From: Clostridiales bacterium DTU089
GTDB lineage: Bacteria > Bacillota > Clostridia > Oscillospirales > Acutalibacteraceae
Direction: 5' to 3'
Length of the DNA: 64,000 bases
NCBI GenBank assembly: GCA_001513045.1
Contig: LFSB01000024.1
Span: forward strand, 1-64,000
Shown here: piece after piece, positions 26,428 to 34,962 of the stretch
How positions within the stretch are numbered: the stretch's first letter is position 1
Layout: the number at the start of each line of letters is the position of its first letter
The notes under the pieces: model-generated
Seen by the model: only the letters and a program-made list of their open reading frames with translations
Databases searched by the model: none
What the model was told of the DNA's origin: nothing
Program-made: the position numbers and the translations under genes

Positions 26428-26724
26428 TTAAAATGACAGTTTAACTTTAAGGAGAACCGGAGTTTCACACGGTTTTTCGTATTTTCCGTCATTACGGAAG
26501 CGTTCGCCGACAAGGAAGATTATAATTGCCGCCGCCAACGATGCCGCCGCAAAAACGAAGTTTTCCATAACGCAGCTGCAAACCCTGAGAGTTGCGCATA
26601 TAAGGCAGTTCTCATGCTGAATACAGGTGTGTCCGGATTCCGCTGCGGTAAAGGCGACCGAAAACGCCATGACAAAACAAAAGACTGCGCAAAGCACAAG
26701 TGCTGTAATCCTTTTTAACTTCAC
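26428..26724 (-). CDS. Small membrane protein with a Cys/His motif, first gene of the zinc operon
   Basis: 98 residues, GTG/ATG-proximal start near the promoter. A hydrophobic N-terminus (ALVLCAVFCFVMAFSVAF) is followed by HTCIQHENCLICATLRVC, and a second helix (FAAASLAAAIIIFLVG). Similar small proteins with an H-x-C-(x)4-C-x-x-C pattern sit next to zinc ABC genes in other Clostridia, from memory. It may bind zinc at the outer face of the membrane. It precedes znuA by about 95 bp. Confidence 0.6.
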   Translation of the reverse strand: MKLKRITALVLCAVFCFVMAFSVAFTAAESGHTCIQHENCLICATLRVCSCVMENFVFAAASLAAAIIIFLVGERFRNDGKYEKPCETPVLLKVKLSF

Positions 26725-26762
26725 GGCGTTCCGCTCCTTTCCGAATGATAAGTTACGTTGTT

Positions 26763-26791
26763 ATTCTATCACCTGATGCGAAAAAAATCAA
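26763..26791 (-). promoter_or_regulatory. Sigma-A-type promoter of the zinc-uptake operon
   Basis: Minus strand TTGATT (26791-26786), 17 nt, TAGAAT (26768-26763). A partial dyad (AATAACAA...TTATCATT) just downstream might be a Zur operator, but it does not match the Firmicutes consensus well. Confidence 0.65.
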
Positions 26792-26806
26792 TAGCGTTGT
26801 TTTTTC

Positions 26807-26835
26807 TTGACATTTCACCGCTGTGGTTATATAAT
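26807..26835 (+). promoter_or_regulatory. Sigma-A-type promoter of mgtE
   Basis: TTGACA (26807-26812), 17 nt, TATAAT (26830-26835): a consensus promoter, with about 340 nt of leader before the mgtE ATG. It is divergent from the zinc operon promoter. Confidence 0.85.
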
Positions 26836-26841
26836 TACAGG

Positions 26842-27181
26842 GCTGAGGAAAATCTCAGATATTTGTATAAACACAGGGAGTGAGATGAATGGACGCAGGA
26901 GGTAGTTGCAGTACCGTGCCCGTTGGACGAAGCACCGGGTTTAAGACGGCTGTACGCCCGAATGCGTACGTTTGTCGTTTTATTCCCGTAATATAATCAG
27001 CCGCGCCCTTTAAGGGCGTTGCGGTTGTGCCGCGTTTTGCGCGGAAGTGCTTTCATCCGGGGCTTATCTGCACCCGGCATTTTTTGTGCCCTTTTTGCCG
27101 GAATTACCTTCCTACCTAAAGACGGAAAACAGAGTTTTCTGCAAAAAACCGTGCCTTACGCACACTTTAGGAGGAAATAAC
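26842..27181 (+). ncRNA. Structured leader RNA of mgtE, class not recognised
   Basis: About 340 nt between promoter and ATG. Hairpins by eye: CTGAG/CTCAG (from 26848), GGTA/TACC, CCCG/CGGG, GTACGC/GCGTAC nested in AAGACG/TGTCGTTTT, GCCCTT/AAGGGC, GCGG/CCGC, and near the end CCGGG/CCCGG followed by CATTTTTT (27055-27085), which looks like an attenuator. Mg2+-transporter genes often have an M-box, but its conserved TTAGGTGAGGCTCC and GTC(N)AAAGACGCC segments are absent. A cis-acting ion sensor is inferred from location and the terminator-like end. Confidence 0.55.
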
Positions 27182-28525
27182 ATGGAGGAAAACAGAGAGC
27201 TTCTCGAGCAGCTTCTCGAGAGCAAAAGCTACGGAAAAATCAGCAAAATACTTAAAGAAATGAACCCCGCGGATATCGCGCTCTTTTTTGAAGACATCGA
27301 AATTGAGGATGCTATAATCCTTTTCCGATTGCTGCCCAAGGAGACAGCGGCGGACACCTTTGTTGAAATGGATTCGGACATGGAGCAGGCGCTCATAGCC
27401 GCATTCAACGATACCGAGCTCAAGGCGGTTATTGATGAGCTGTACCTCGATGATACGGTTGACATCATTGAAGAAATGCCCGCAAACGTGGTGCGCCGCA
27501 TACTCAAGCACAGTGCGCCGGAGATGCGCGAATCCATAAACGAGATTCTCAACTATCCCGACGACAGCGCCGGGAGCATAATGACAATCGAGTTTGTTGA
27601 CCTTCGCAAGGACATGACGGTCGCAGAGGCGTTTGAAAAAATCCGCAACACCGGTGTGGATAAGGAAACGATTTACACCTGCTATGTAATTGACCGCAAC
27701 CGCCATCTTGAGGGCGTGGTCAGCGTGCTTCACCTTCTCATAAGCAGCCGTGATGAAATAATCGGCAACATCATGGACTCGAACGTCATCTCCGCAAACA
27801 CCCTTGATGACAAGGAGGATGTTGCAAACCAGATAAACAAATACAACTTCATGGCACTGCCGGTGGTGGACGGCGAAAACCGTCTTGTCGGTATTGTAAC
27901 CTTCGATGACGCTATCGACGTTATCAAGGAGGAGGCAACCGAGGATATCCAGATAATGGCGGCTATTTCCCCGACGGACAAGCCCTACCTGAAATCGGGT
28001 GTGTTTGAGATATGGAAAAAGCGTATTCCCTGGCTTCTTTTGCTTATGGTTTCGGCAACATTCACGGGCAAAATCATTCAATCCTTTGAGTCCGCACTTG
28101 CCGCGCAGGTTATACTTACGGCGTTTATCCCCATGCTTATGGATACGGGCGGAAACGCCGGCGGTCAGGCATCGGCAACCATCATACGCGGACTTTCGCT
28201 CGGCGATATTGAATTCCGTGACTGGTTCCGCGTCGTGTTCAAGGAGATGCGCGTATCGCTTCTCTGCGGAGTCACACTTGCTGTTGCGAATTTTGCGAAA
28301 ATGATGCTGCTCGACCGCGTCGGGCTTATGGTTTCCGCAGTCGTATGCATAACACTGCTGTCTGTTGTAATACTTGCGAAGTTCGTCGGCTGTTCACTGC
28401 CGATACTTGCCAAGAAGGTGGGCTTCGACCCCGCAGTTATGGCAAGTCCGTTCATAACAACAATAGTAGATGCGCTTTCACTTATGATTTATTTTTCGCT
28501 TGCAAAAGCTCTGCTGCAGCTTTAA
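27182..28525 (+). CDS. mgtE: Magnesium transporter MgtE
   Basis: 447 residues from the ATG at 27182, preceded by AGGAGG 8 nt upstream; an upstream frame from 27047 runs through the leader and is rejected. The N domain (about 1-125) has ILKEMNPADIALFFEDI and ETAADTFVEMD. Two CBS repeats follow, then five membrane helices with the selectivity motif PMLMDTGGNAGGQASATIIRG. It imports Mg2+ and is gated by cytosolic Mg2+ on the N/CBS domains. Stands alone with a long leader and a strong terminator. Confidence 0.95.
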   Translation: MEENRELLEQLLESKSYGKISKILKEMNPADIALFFEDIEIEDAIILFRLLPKETAADTFVEMDSDMEQALIAAFNDTELKAVIDELYLDDTVDIIEEMPANVVRRILKHSAPEMRESINEILNYPDDSAGSIMTIEFVDLRKDMTVAEAFEKIRNTGVDKETIYTCYVIDRNRHLEGVVSVLHLLISSRDEIIGNIMDSNVISANTLDDKEDVANQINKYNFMALPVVDGENRLVGIVTFDDAIDVIKEEATEDIQIMAAISPTDKPYLKSGVFEIWKKRIPWLLLLMVSATFTGKIIQSFESALAAQVILTAFIPMLMDTGGNAGGQASATIIRGLSLGDIEFRDWFRVVFKEMRVSLLCGVTLAVANFAKMMLLDRVGLMVSAVVCITLLSVVILAKFVGCSLPILAKKVGFDPAVMASPFITTIVDALSLMIYFSLAKALLQL

Positions 28526-28567
28526 TATATTGCCGTACGCAGAACCTGAATTTTTCATTATAACTGA

Positions 28568-28597
28568 AAAATCCTCCCCTAAGGGAGGATTTTTTTA
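28568..28597. terminator. Bidirectional terminator between mgtE and the pilus operon
   Basis: AAAATCCTCCC-CTAA-GGGAGGATTTTTTT works for mgtE; the A tract on the other side gives a T run for the minus-strand pil transcript ending at 28605. Confidence 0.88.
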
Positions 28598-28604
28598 CTT
28601 GCTT

Positions 28605-29735
28605 TTACTTGTTCTTTACTTTTCTGTCCTTTGCCCGTCTGTAAAGCGTTACAACGGCAAGTGCTCCGACGGGAAGCACAAGCACCAGTATTTCAGGATT
28701 CAGTGCCGCGTAGGACACCGCCACAATCGGCTTGAGTGCTATGCGAACCGCCGCCTGCGCAACAGGTCTGGTGCGTATAAAATCTGCTATCGGGGGAGAT
28801 ATTTCGTAATACTTGTTAACTATCTTGGTTCCGAACTCTGTCTTAAACAAAACGTTATCACGGAAATCGCAGAGCATTCCCACCTCATCCTCGGCGGTAC
28901 CGAACGCAGCAGTCGCAATGAAGCACGAAACATTCGGTTTTATGCTTGCAATCGTTCCCTCCTCGGAAAGCGTAAGCTCGGTAAGGAAGCGAAGCACAAT
29001 GCCCTTTTCCACCGTCGGAACAAAGGTATTGGTTGCCGTTCCCGCAACGTACTTGGGCGCTGAGTCGCGCTCAAAAACCGCATCTCCGGGAGCCCTCTCA
29101 AAATTCACGATTATCTCATAGTTTCCCGCCATTGTAAACATGTTCGCAAAGTGGTAGGCAACGTCAAGCGAATAATAAACATCCTCATCCAAATCAACAT
29201 CCGCATATGCAATACCGTCATCAATTGCGCAGATATGGCATACAACCGCCTTTGAGGGTTTGTTGATGGTTTCCTCAACGTCTTCGGAGTTTTTGTAGGT
29301 CATCTGCACAAACTCATTGCTTCCCGCCTTACCGTCATCGGTCTCCAAAACGGGCTCAAAATAGATATAAAGAGAAACATCCGATATTTGAAGAGCGTTT
29401 GTCGAGTTGGCTCTCCTCAGATAGAGAAAGCCGTCGTCCGGATTGGTGTAGAGGTAGTTATACGCGTCACCCTCGCTCCCCTCTGTGGGGATAATACTCA
29501 TGTCGTTATATACTCCCACTATTGTGGAGGAGCCTATCTGAGCCTGACGCTGAAGATATTCGGCAACATTTTTCACCGTCTCCTGCTTGACATAGCGGCT
29601 TTCGGTTTTATTAAAAGAGTCGTTGGTGGTCTTGAGCAGGTTGGCGGCTGCGATGAAGCCGAAGCTCATAAGAACCAGTGTTATCATAAGCTCCACAAGA
29701 GTGAAGCCCTTTTTGGACTGTAAAAAGCCGAACAT
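28605..29735 (-). CDS. Type IV prepilin with C-terminal CFI-box domain
   Basis: 376 residues. Class III signal: short basic leader to Gly10, then FTLVELMITLVLM, with Glu at mature position 5, so a prepilin-peptidase substrate. The middle is a beta-rich domain. From residue 271 the pattern CFIATAAFG, FRDNVLF, YYEISPPIADFI and ALKP is the CFI-box C-terminal module, followed by a second hydrophobic helix (about 350-364) and a lysine/arginine tail. Ordinary pilins have no C-terminal membrane segment, so this one may be held at the membrane or sorted and cleaved. Last gene of the pil operon. Confidence 0.82.
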   Translation of the reverse strand: MFGFLQSKKGFTLVELMITLVLMSFGFIAAANLLKTTNDSFNKTESRYVKQETVKNVAEYLQRQAQIGSSTIVGVYNDMSIIPTEGSEGDAYNYLYTNPDDGFLYLRRANSTNALQISDVSLYIYFEPVLETDDGKAGSNEFVQMTYKNSEDVEETINKPSKAVVCHICAIDDGIAYADVDLDEDVYYSLDVAYHFANMFTMAGNYEIIVNFERAPGDAVFERDSAPKYVAGTATNTFVPTVEKGIVLRFLTELTLSEEGTIASIKPNVSCFIATAAFGTAEDEVGMLCDFRDNVLFKTEFGTKIVNKYYEISPPIADFIRTRPVAQAAVRIALKPIVAVSYAALNPEILVLVLPVGALAVVTLYRRAKDRKVKNK

Positions 29736-29763
29736 TGCGCCGCCTCCTTTCGGGTTGATTTTA

Positions 29764-32700
29764 TCAGGTTATGTCGTCTCTGCCTGCGACCGCGTACATG
29801 GGAGGCAGGGGTCTTCCGGAGTTTGCATTGTTGCCCGAGGAATGAATTATGCCCTCATCGTCAACAGAATATCCGGTTGCGTAGTTGGTTCTCGAAACCC
29901 ATGTGGTTGCATCCTTTGAGCAATAGATTGCTCCTGTGGTATCCGCGGCATTCGAGGCGGCTATGTAGTAAAAGCCGTTTATATATGCGATGTCGTTTCC
30001 GTTGAAGGCGCCGCCGAGATTTCTTGCTGTGAATGAGGTTCCGTTTGTGGAAACGAGAATCTGCATGGTTCCGCTCGATTTTCCGGTAACAACAATTTTA
30101 CCGTTACCGACATAGATGTCGTTTATTTCCGAAAATACGGTCTGATTGATAGGACCGTTGAGGGTCATTGAGGTTGCGCCGTTTGCAAGCTCACCGACAT
30201 AGAGCTTGCCGTTGTTGTCTGACACCACCACGGTAAGCTTGGTTGCGGCTGCATTAAGCTTACCTACACCGACAGACTCAAAGCGAAGGCTGGACTTGTT
30301 GTCGCCCCTCTTATAATATACAGGAACAAGAGTTGAACCGCCGTCATACTTAACTGCAATAACCGCGTCATTGACAAGGCAGTCCAAACCGGTTGAAGCA
30401 GTTGCATTCGTCGATTGCCTTATGGTGTAGTTCTCACCGTCATCTCCAAATTTCCATGCCGTAACGTTCTTACCCAAAACCACGCCGCTCTCTGTTGCTG
30501 TTGTCTTCATGTCCCTAAGCGGCTGATCTCCGTGGTTTGCTTTCCATGAAGTGAAATTTGACTTGGAGTAACCCGAGGTGTTGTAACCTACGGCGACCAC
30601 AGTTCCGTCAGCGCTGTCAGCGGCGGTATAGGTGAAATACTCCGGCATAAGCCAGACATTGTTCTTATAGTTAGCGTCCGCTGCTTTGGCTATTCCCTTT
30701 GCGGCGTAATACCAGCTTTCGATTGTTGCGTACTGGTCGTCATTAAAATATCCCAAAGGCGTATAAAACGCGCCGCGGTTTGAAAGGTAGCCCATTGTAA
30801 AGCGAAGGTTGGAATCCGTAACCGTGGAGGTAGGGGCGGTGCCGTTGGCTATGCCGGTTCTTGCCACACTGCTGTCGGTATCCGCTGTGACATATTTCTT
30901 TATTGTTGTGGCGGTTCCCTCAGCGTTGCTCATAAACGCATAGCCCGTGAACGAACCCTCGCTTGTATTGTTTGCCTTTGCATCCGTCTGATTGATTATA
31001 GCGTTTGCCGGGGTATAGCCGAGGTAGAGCATGCTTGTGCTGTTCGCCGTTGAGCTGCCGCCCCAATAGACACAGTCGGTTATTATGGGGGTGTTACCCG
31101 TGGTCTTTTGCGTATGACTCCCCTGACCGAGATCCGAGGTTCCGCCGGAAATAAAGTTGTTCATTGACTTTATTACAAGCTGTGCAAGATTTTTATCGCT
31201 CAGCTCTGAACCAGATGCCTCTCCATCACCCCATGTGGTTGCCTTTTCAACGGAATTAAATATGTTATAAGTATATCCTCCCAAAATTGCATTTCTGCCA
31301 TCGACAAGTGTGTACATTCCGTACATATCATCTTGTCTGTTCATTTCATCTATACAATTGGCTACTTGTCGCCAATCATATGAAACCTCATATTTGTACC
31401 AATATCCGTCATCTGTACAGTAAACATATCTTCTATTTTTATCTTTGGCATTAGGACCGATATACCATAATTTACTTCTGTATGCGGAAAATTTTGTAAA
31501 TTTGAGATTTGAGTCAACACCGCTCCATGCATCGGTTTCAAGGAAAAGACCCATCGCTTTAGCTTGAGCCTCGGTCGGGTTCAAAACATATGATATACGT
31601 CTGGTTCTTCCGGCAGCATTCACGCGCTCACTTTCAGATGTACCGCCGTTTCCTGATTTTATTGCAAAGCCGTTGAACTGAAGCGCGGAATGTGCAGTCA
31701 TGCCATAGGTGGGAACAGATGTTTTATCGCTTCCTGTTCCGCCCGAAGCACTCCACCACGTGGCGCTTGTATATTCGGTTATATCTCCGCCCCAGGTGTA
31801 TTTGCTGAAGGAGTCCGAGAGGCCGGTATCGGTCGCCGGTCTGCCGTAAAGCAGCTGTGCTGTGGCAGCACCAACCGCTTCAGCCCCTGCCTGATTCAGA
31901 TGCCAGAGTCTGCGTATGGTTCCGCCCTCACCGGTAAAGACATAGAAGCCGCCGTCGTTGGCAGTGTCGCTTCCTGACGGAACCCACTGTATGGAGTTGA
32001 GCTTTATTCCGTTGCCGAGCTCCGCACCCTGAGTGTTTATGTTTCTTCCGGAAATGAAGAAGTCATTGATTGAATAATCCTCTCCGCCCGCTCCGGCGGT
32101 GGTGAAATATTCGGTGTTTGAATCGGTCTTACCGACAAACATAACCGACGAAGGCTGGATGTACATATATGCCTTTGCAGCCTGCTCAACACCGTCATCG
32201 TTGAAATACAGCAGAGTTATCTGAAGCGGCGAATCGCATACCGAAACACCGTCAACAAATATTGTTACCTTGTTTTTATCAACCTTGAAAACCGTAGCGT
32301 TAAAGGATTTGTTTTTATCCCCGTCCTTGGAGATGAGGCTTTCAACCTTATAGACGAGCTTGTCGTTCTGCGCCTGTGTTCCCTGAACAAAATTGCTGCC
32401 GTCCGGCTTTATCTTCATTCCCACAACGCGCAACAGCACCGACTGAACCGAGGTATCATCATAGAAGTTTGAGTTGTCTATCGTCACCTTGACAACACCG
32501 CCGCTGAATACCGTTTCAAGCCCGGGGACTGTACTCAATATACGCTTACCGTTAGTTGAAATATTGTTAGCCAGATTTTTGAAGCGCACAATAAAGCCCT
32601 CAAGCGGGTCTTCATCGTTCGTGCGCATGGAAAGCTCCTGCTCCATAAAGGTTTTTGAGTTATAGGTGTTTATATTTAACTCACCTGCGGCAAAAACGTT

Positions 32701-32829
32701 TTTATAGGCAAGCATCAGCATAGGGCTGAAGGTGATTACAATGATAGAAAGAACTACCAGAGCAACCAGAATTTCGATATAGGTAAGGCCGCTCTTACTC
32801 TTTAATCTTTTTTTCAGATTTTTCATCAT
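29764..32829 (-). CDS. Giant prepilin-like protein, probable pilus-tip adhesin or minor pilin
   Basis: 1021 residues from the ATG at 32829 (AAAGG 6 nt upstream). Prepilin signal with cleavage after Gly14 and mature LTYIEILVALVVLS, Glu at +5. About 950 residues of beta-rich sequence follow. The C-terminal 350 residues contain repeated blades such as INDIYVGNGKIVVTG and AIYCSKDATTWVSR, like BNR/propeller repeats. Typical pilins are 130-200 residues. A minor pilin that carries an adhesin domain at the tip, in the role PilY1 plays in Proteobacteria, is a plausible inference. The stretch near 31250-31640 is visibly richer in A+T. Confidence 0.75.
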   Translation of the reverse strand: MMKNLKKRLKSKSGLTYIEILVALVVLSIIVITFSPMLMLAYKNVFAAGELNINTYNSKTFMEQELSMRTNDEDPLEGFIVRFKNLANNISTNGKRILSTVPGLETVFSGGVVKVTIDNSNFYDDTSVQSVLLRVVGMKIKPDGSNFVQGTQAQNDKLVYKVESLISKDGDKNKSFNATVFKVDKNKVTIFVDGVSVCDSPLQITLLYFNDDGVEQAAKAYMYIQPSSVMFVGKTDSNTEYFTTAGAGGEDYSINDFFISGRNINTQGAELGNGIKLNSIQWVPSGSDTANDGGFYVFTGEGGTIRRLWHLNQAGAEAVGAATAQLLYGRPATDTGLSDSFSKYTWGGDITEYTSATWWSASGGTGSDKTSVPTYGMTAHSALQFNGFAIKSGNGGTSESERVNAAGRTRRISYVLNPTEAQAKAMGLFLETDAWSGVDSNLKFTKFSAYRSKLWYIGPNAKDKNRRYVYCTDDGYWYKYEVSYDWRQVANCIDEMNRQDDMYGMYTLVDGRNAILGGYTYNIFNSVEKATTWGDGEASGSELSDKNLAQLVIKSMNNFISGGTSDLGQGSHTQKTTGNTPIITDCVYWGGSSTANSTSMLYLGYTPANAIINQTDAKANNTSEGSFTGYAFMSNAEGTATTIKKYVTADTDSSVARTGIANGTAPTSTVTDSNLRFTMGYLSNRGAFYTPLGYFNDDQYATIESWYYAAKGIAKAADANYKNNVWLMPEYFTYTAADSADGTVVAVGYNTSGYSKSNFTSWKANHGDQPLRDMKTTATESGVVLGKNVTAWKFGDDGENYTIRQSTNATASTGLDCLVNDAVIAVKYDGGSTLVPVYYKRGDNKSSLRFESVGVGKLNAAATKLTVVVSDNNGKLYVGELANGATSMTLNGPINQTVFSEINDIYVGNGKIVVTGKSSGTMQILVSTNGTSFTARNLGGAFNGNDIAYINGFYYIAASNAADTTGAIYCSKDATTWVSRTNYATGYSVDDEGIIHSSGNNANSGRPLPPMYAVAGRDDIT

Positions 32830-32949
32830 TCTCACCCTTTCGTGATTATATGTGCGGGTTGTGTCTTGCAATAGCCTCCCTTAATTTAAGGGCAGCTTGC
32901 GCACTATGTAAGTGCTGCGAGCTAAGAGGCTTGCGAGGGGACAGGTGGG

Positions 32950-34899
32950 TTAATCCTCCCAGACTATATACAACTCATTCTCAATATCCGCAACCGGCTT
33001 TATGAGCGTGGTATCTGTTATTGTGTTTCCGATATAATGTATATCGTCCTTAACATAGGTAGTTTCACCGATTATTCCGGTTATAAGGGCATCAATCAAA
33101 TTGTTATACCATGTTTTCAGGAATTTTCCGACCTTTGTCCATGAATCCGTATCCACCTGATAACGCGACTTAACCTCGTTAAAATAGTAAACGTCGCAAT
33201 ACCAGTTTACGATGCTTATTCCGACTACATCGCCTTCGGTATCCTTTTTCTCGGCGTTGAAATAGTAAACATCGCCGGGACGGAAGCATATCGGTATATT
33301 TGCATTGCCCTCATAAAGGTTTGTAAACTTCATTGAAGTGGTGCCGCCCATTATGGAGCCTCTGATGGTAAAATCATCCTTGCTCACGCGGTAAACAGTC
33401 TGCTCTGACATAAATCCGCCCTTGTTTGAGCCGATACCTTTTGTACTGTTACCGTTTGAGCGGAAAGCTTCGGAACCCAGAGCAAGAGTATTCTCGTCCG
33501 GGTCAAGGAAATAGATGTCAATTCCGCCGCTTGCTCCGAGATAGAGCACTCCCGCCTTAACCTTACCGTAAACCTCATGCTTATAGGTGTAGGGGGTGGA
33601 GTTAGGAGCGGAGAGAACTATGGTACCGAAGCGCTTACCGCCGACACCGGTGGTTCCGTTTCCGCCGTAGAACGAGGAGTTCAGGGACATCTGAACCTTA
33701 ACAGGCTGATTTAGAACAATCTCTTGTCCCTGAAGCATCATAATCTTGAAAAGCGAGGCGTTTTTCTCAATAACGCCTATTCCGAGAGACTCAAGCAATC
33801 CTAAATCCCATGCACCGTCACCCATACGATATGAGCCGTTGCCGCAACGCGGACCGTTTACAAGCAGATTGACGGGAACATCAATCTGAAGGGTTTTTGT
33901 GCAGTTGAAGGACAGGAAGTTGTTGACCTGAACATCATCGGAATAGCTGCTGTAGTTATAGCCTCTGAGTATATTGTTTGCCGGATTGTTTTCCCAATAC
34001 AGAAGTCCGGGCCAGATGCCCAGCTCGGCGGGAACTCCATTGATGCCCAGAGCATCGGATTCTATCTTCATGCTTCCGATTGTGGAATAGGTAAGCAAAT
34101 CCTGCGGTGCAAGGTTTGCACCGAGCAATTCATCTGTATAGTTTACCTGCTCCTTTGCGGAGGCCTTGTCGGGGTTAACAAAAAGCTGACCGCCGCCGAC
34201 ATCCACATCGGCATCAAGCAGCCAACCCTCCTCCTCGGGGTCTTTGGTTTCGGTTGCATAAGCCTTTCTTGATGACTTTTTTCCGTTAACATCGGCTAAA
34301 CCCGTGAATATATAGCGGTCATAATCCAATTTCATATAACCGCTTTTTATTACATTGTTAACCACGGTGCCGTCTTCCTTTGTAACAGACGTTGTCGCTT
34401 CATTTTCTGTCACCTCGACAGGGTTCTGAAGCGCCTGGCCGTTTTCCGTGGTTTTAAAATATGTAGGCTCACCGTCAAATTCTATTGTAACATCGGTATA
34501 ACCGATTTCCTTTGAATAGCCCGCCGCCTTTTTTGCAGTATAGCCGTCGGCACTGTTGTCGCCGGCGGATGCGTAGCATGTATCGCCCGCATCATTCATG
34601 AGAAGATATATCCGCTCTGTTTCTATTTTGTCAATTGTGCCCTCCCGAAGATCTTCATATACCTCGGCATAAGTGGCATCATTTCTTGTTTTCTTGTATG
34701 CGGCAATTGTCATCTCAACGCCGGTACGCGCAAGGTAAGACGCTTTCTGTCTGTTCGTTCCGCTTGTTGCGGATGCCGTAGCATAATCAGAAAAATTAAA
34801 CAAAATCGGCACAAAAAGCACAAGCAAAAACAGGATTACAAGAACGGTAGCAAGTGCCACGCCGTTCTTTTTTGTTAGAAAATTCAATCTTTCTTTCAT
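32950..34899 (-). CDS. Large PilX/GspK-like minor pilin
   Basis: 649 residues from the ATG at 34899 (GGAGGTG 6 nt upstream). A basic leader KKNG precedes VALATVLVILFLLVLFVPIL. Position +5 is not Glu (VALAT), as in PilX N-terminal and GspK-type initiating subunits. ASYLARTGVEMTIAAYKK after the helix is the family pattern. The rest is an unrecognised beta-rich region with many Asn/Gly/Ser residues. The three prepilin-like genes follow one another after pilB, so they probably form a tip complex. Function beyond this is not readable. Confidence 0.72.
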   Translation of the reverse strand: MKERLNFLTKKNGVALATVLVILFLLVLFVPILFNFSDYATASATSGTNRQKASYLARTGVEMTIAAYKKTRNDATYAEVYEDLREGTIDKIETERIYLLMNDAGDTCYASAGDNSADGYTAKKAAGYSKEIGYTDVTIEFDGEPTYFKTTENGQALQNPVEVTENEATTSVTKEDGTVVNNVIKSGYMKLDYDRYIFTGLADVNGKKSSRKAYATETKDPEEEGWLLDADVDVGGGQLFVNPDKASAKEQVNYTDELLGANLAPQDLLTYSTIGSMKIESDALGINGVPAELGIWPGLLYWENNPANNILRGYNYSSYSDDVQVNNFLSFNCTKTLQIDVPVNLLVNGPRCGNGSYRMGDGAWDLGLLESLGIGVIEKNASLFKIMMLQGQEIVLNQPVKVQMSLNSSFYGGNGTTGVGGKRFGTIVLSAPNSTPYTYKHEVYGKVKAGVLYLGASGGIDIYFLDPDENTLALGSEAFRSNGNSTKGIGSNKGGFMSEQTVYRVSKDDFTIRGSIMGGTTSMKFTNLYEGNANIPICFRPGDVYYFNAEKKDTEGDVVGISIVNWYCDVYYFNEVKSRYQVDTDSWTKVGKFLKTWYNNLIDALITGIIGETTYVKDDIHYIGNTITDTTLIKPVADIENELYIVWED

Positions 34900-34962
34900 G
34901 AAAAACACCTCCATGTCAAGGAGCACCAAACACTCACCCGTACTCCCTCGGGTGCCGCAAAA

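Noticed and set aside
26725..26791. Zur operator at the zinc operon promoter
   Set aside because: Only a partial dyad (AATAACAA...TTATCATT) is present and it does not match the Firmicutes Zur consensus well enough.
26842..27181. M-box (ykoK) magnesium riboswitch before mgtE
   Set aside because: The conserved TTAGGTGAGGCTCC and AAAGACGCC-type segments were looked for and not found; kept only as an unclassified structured leader.
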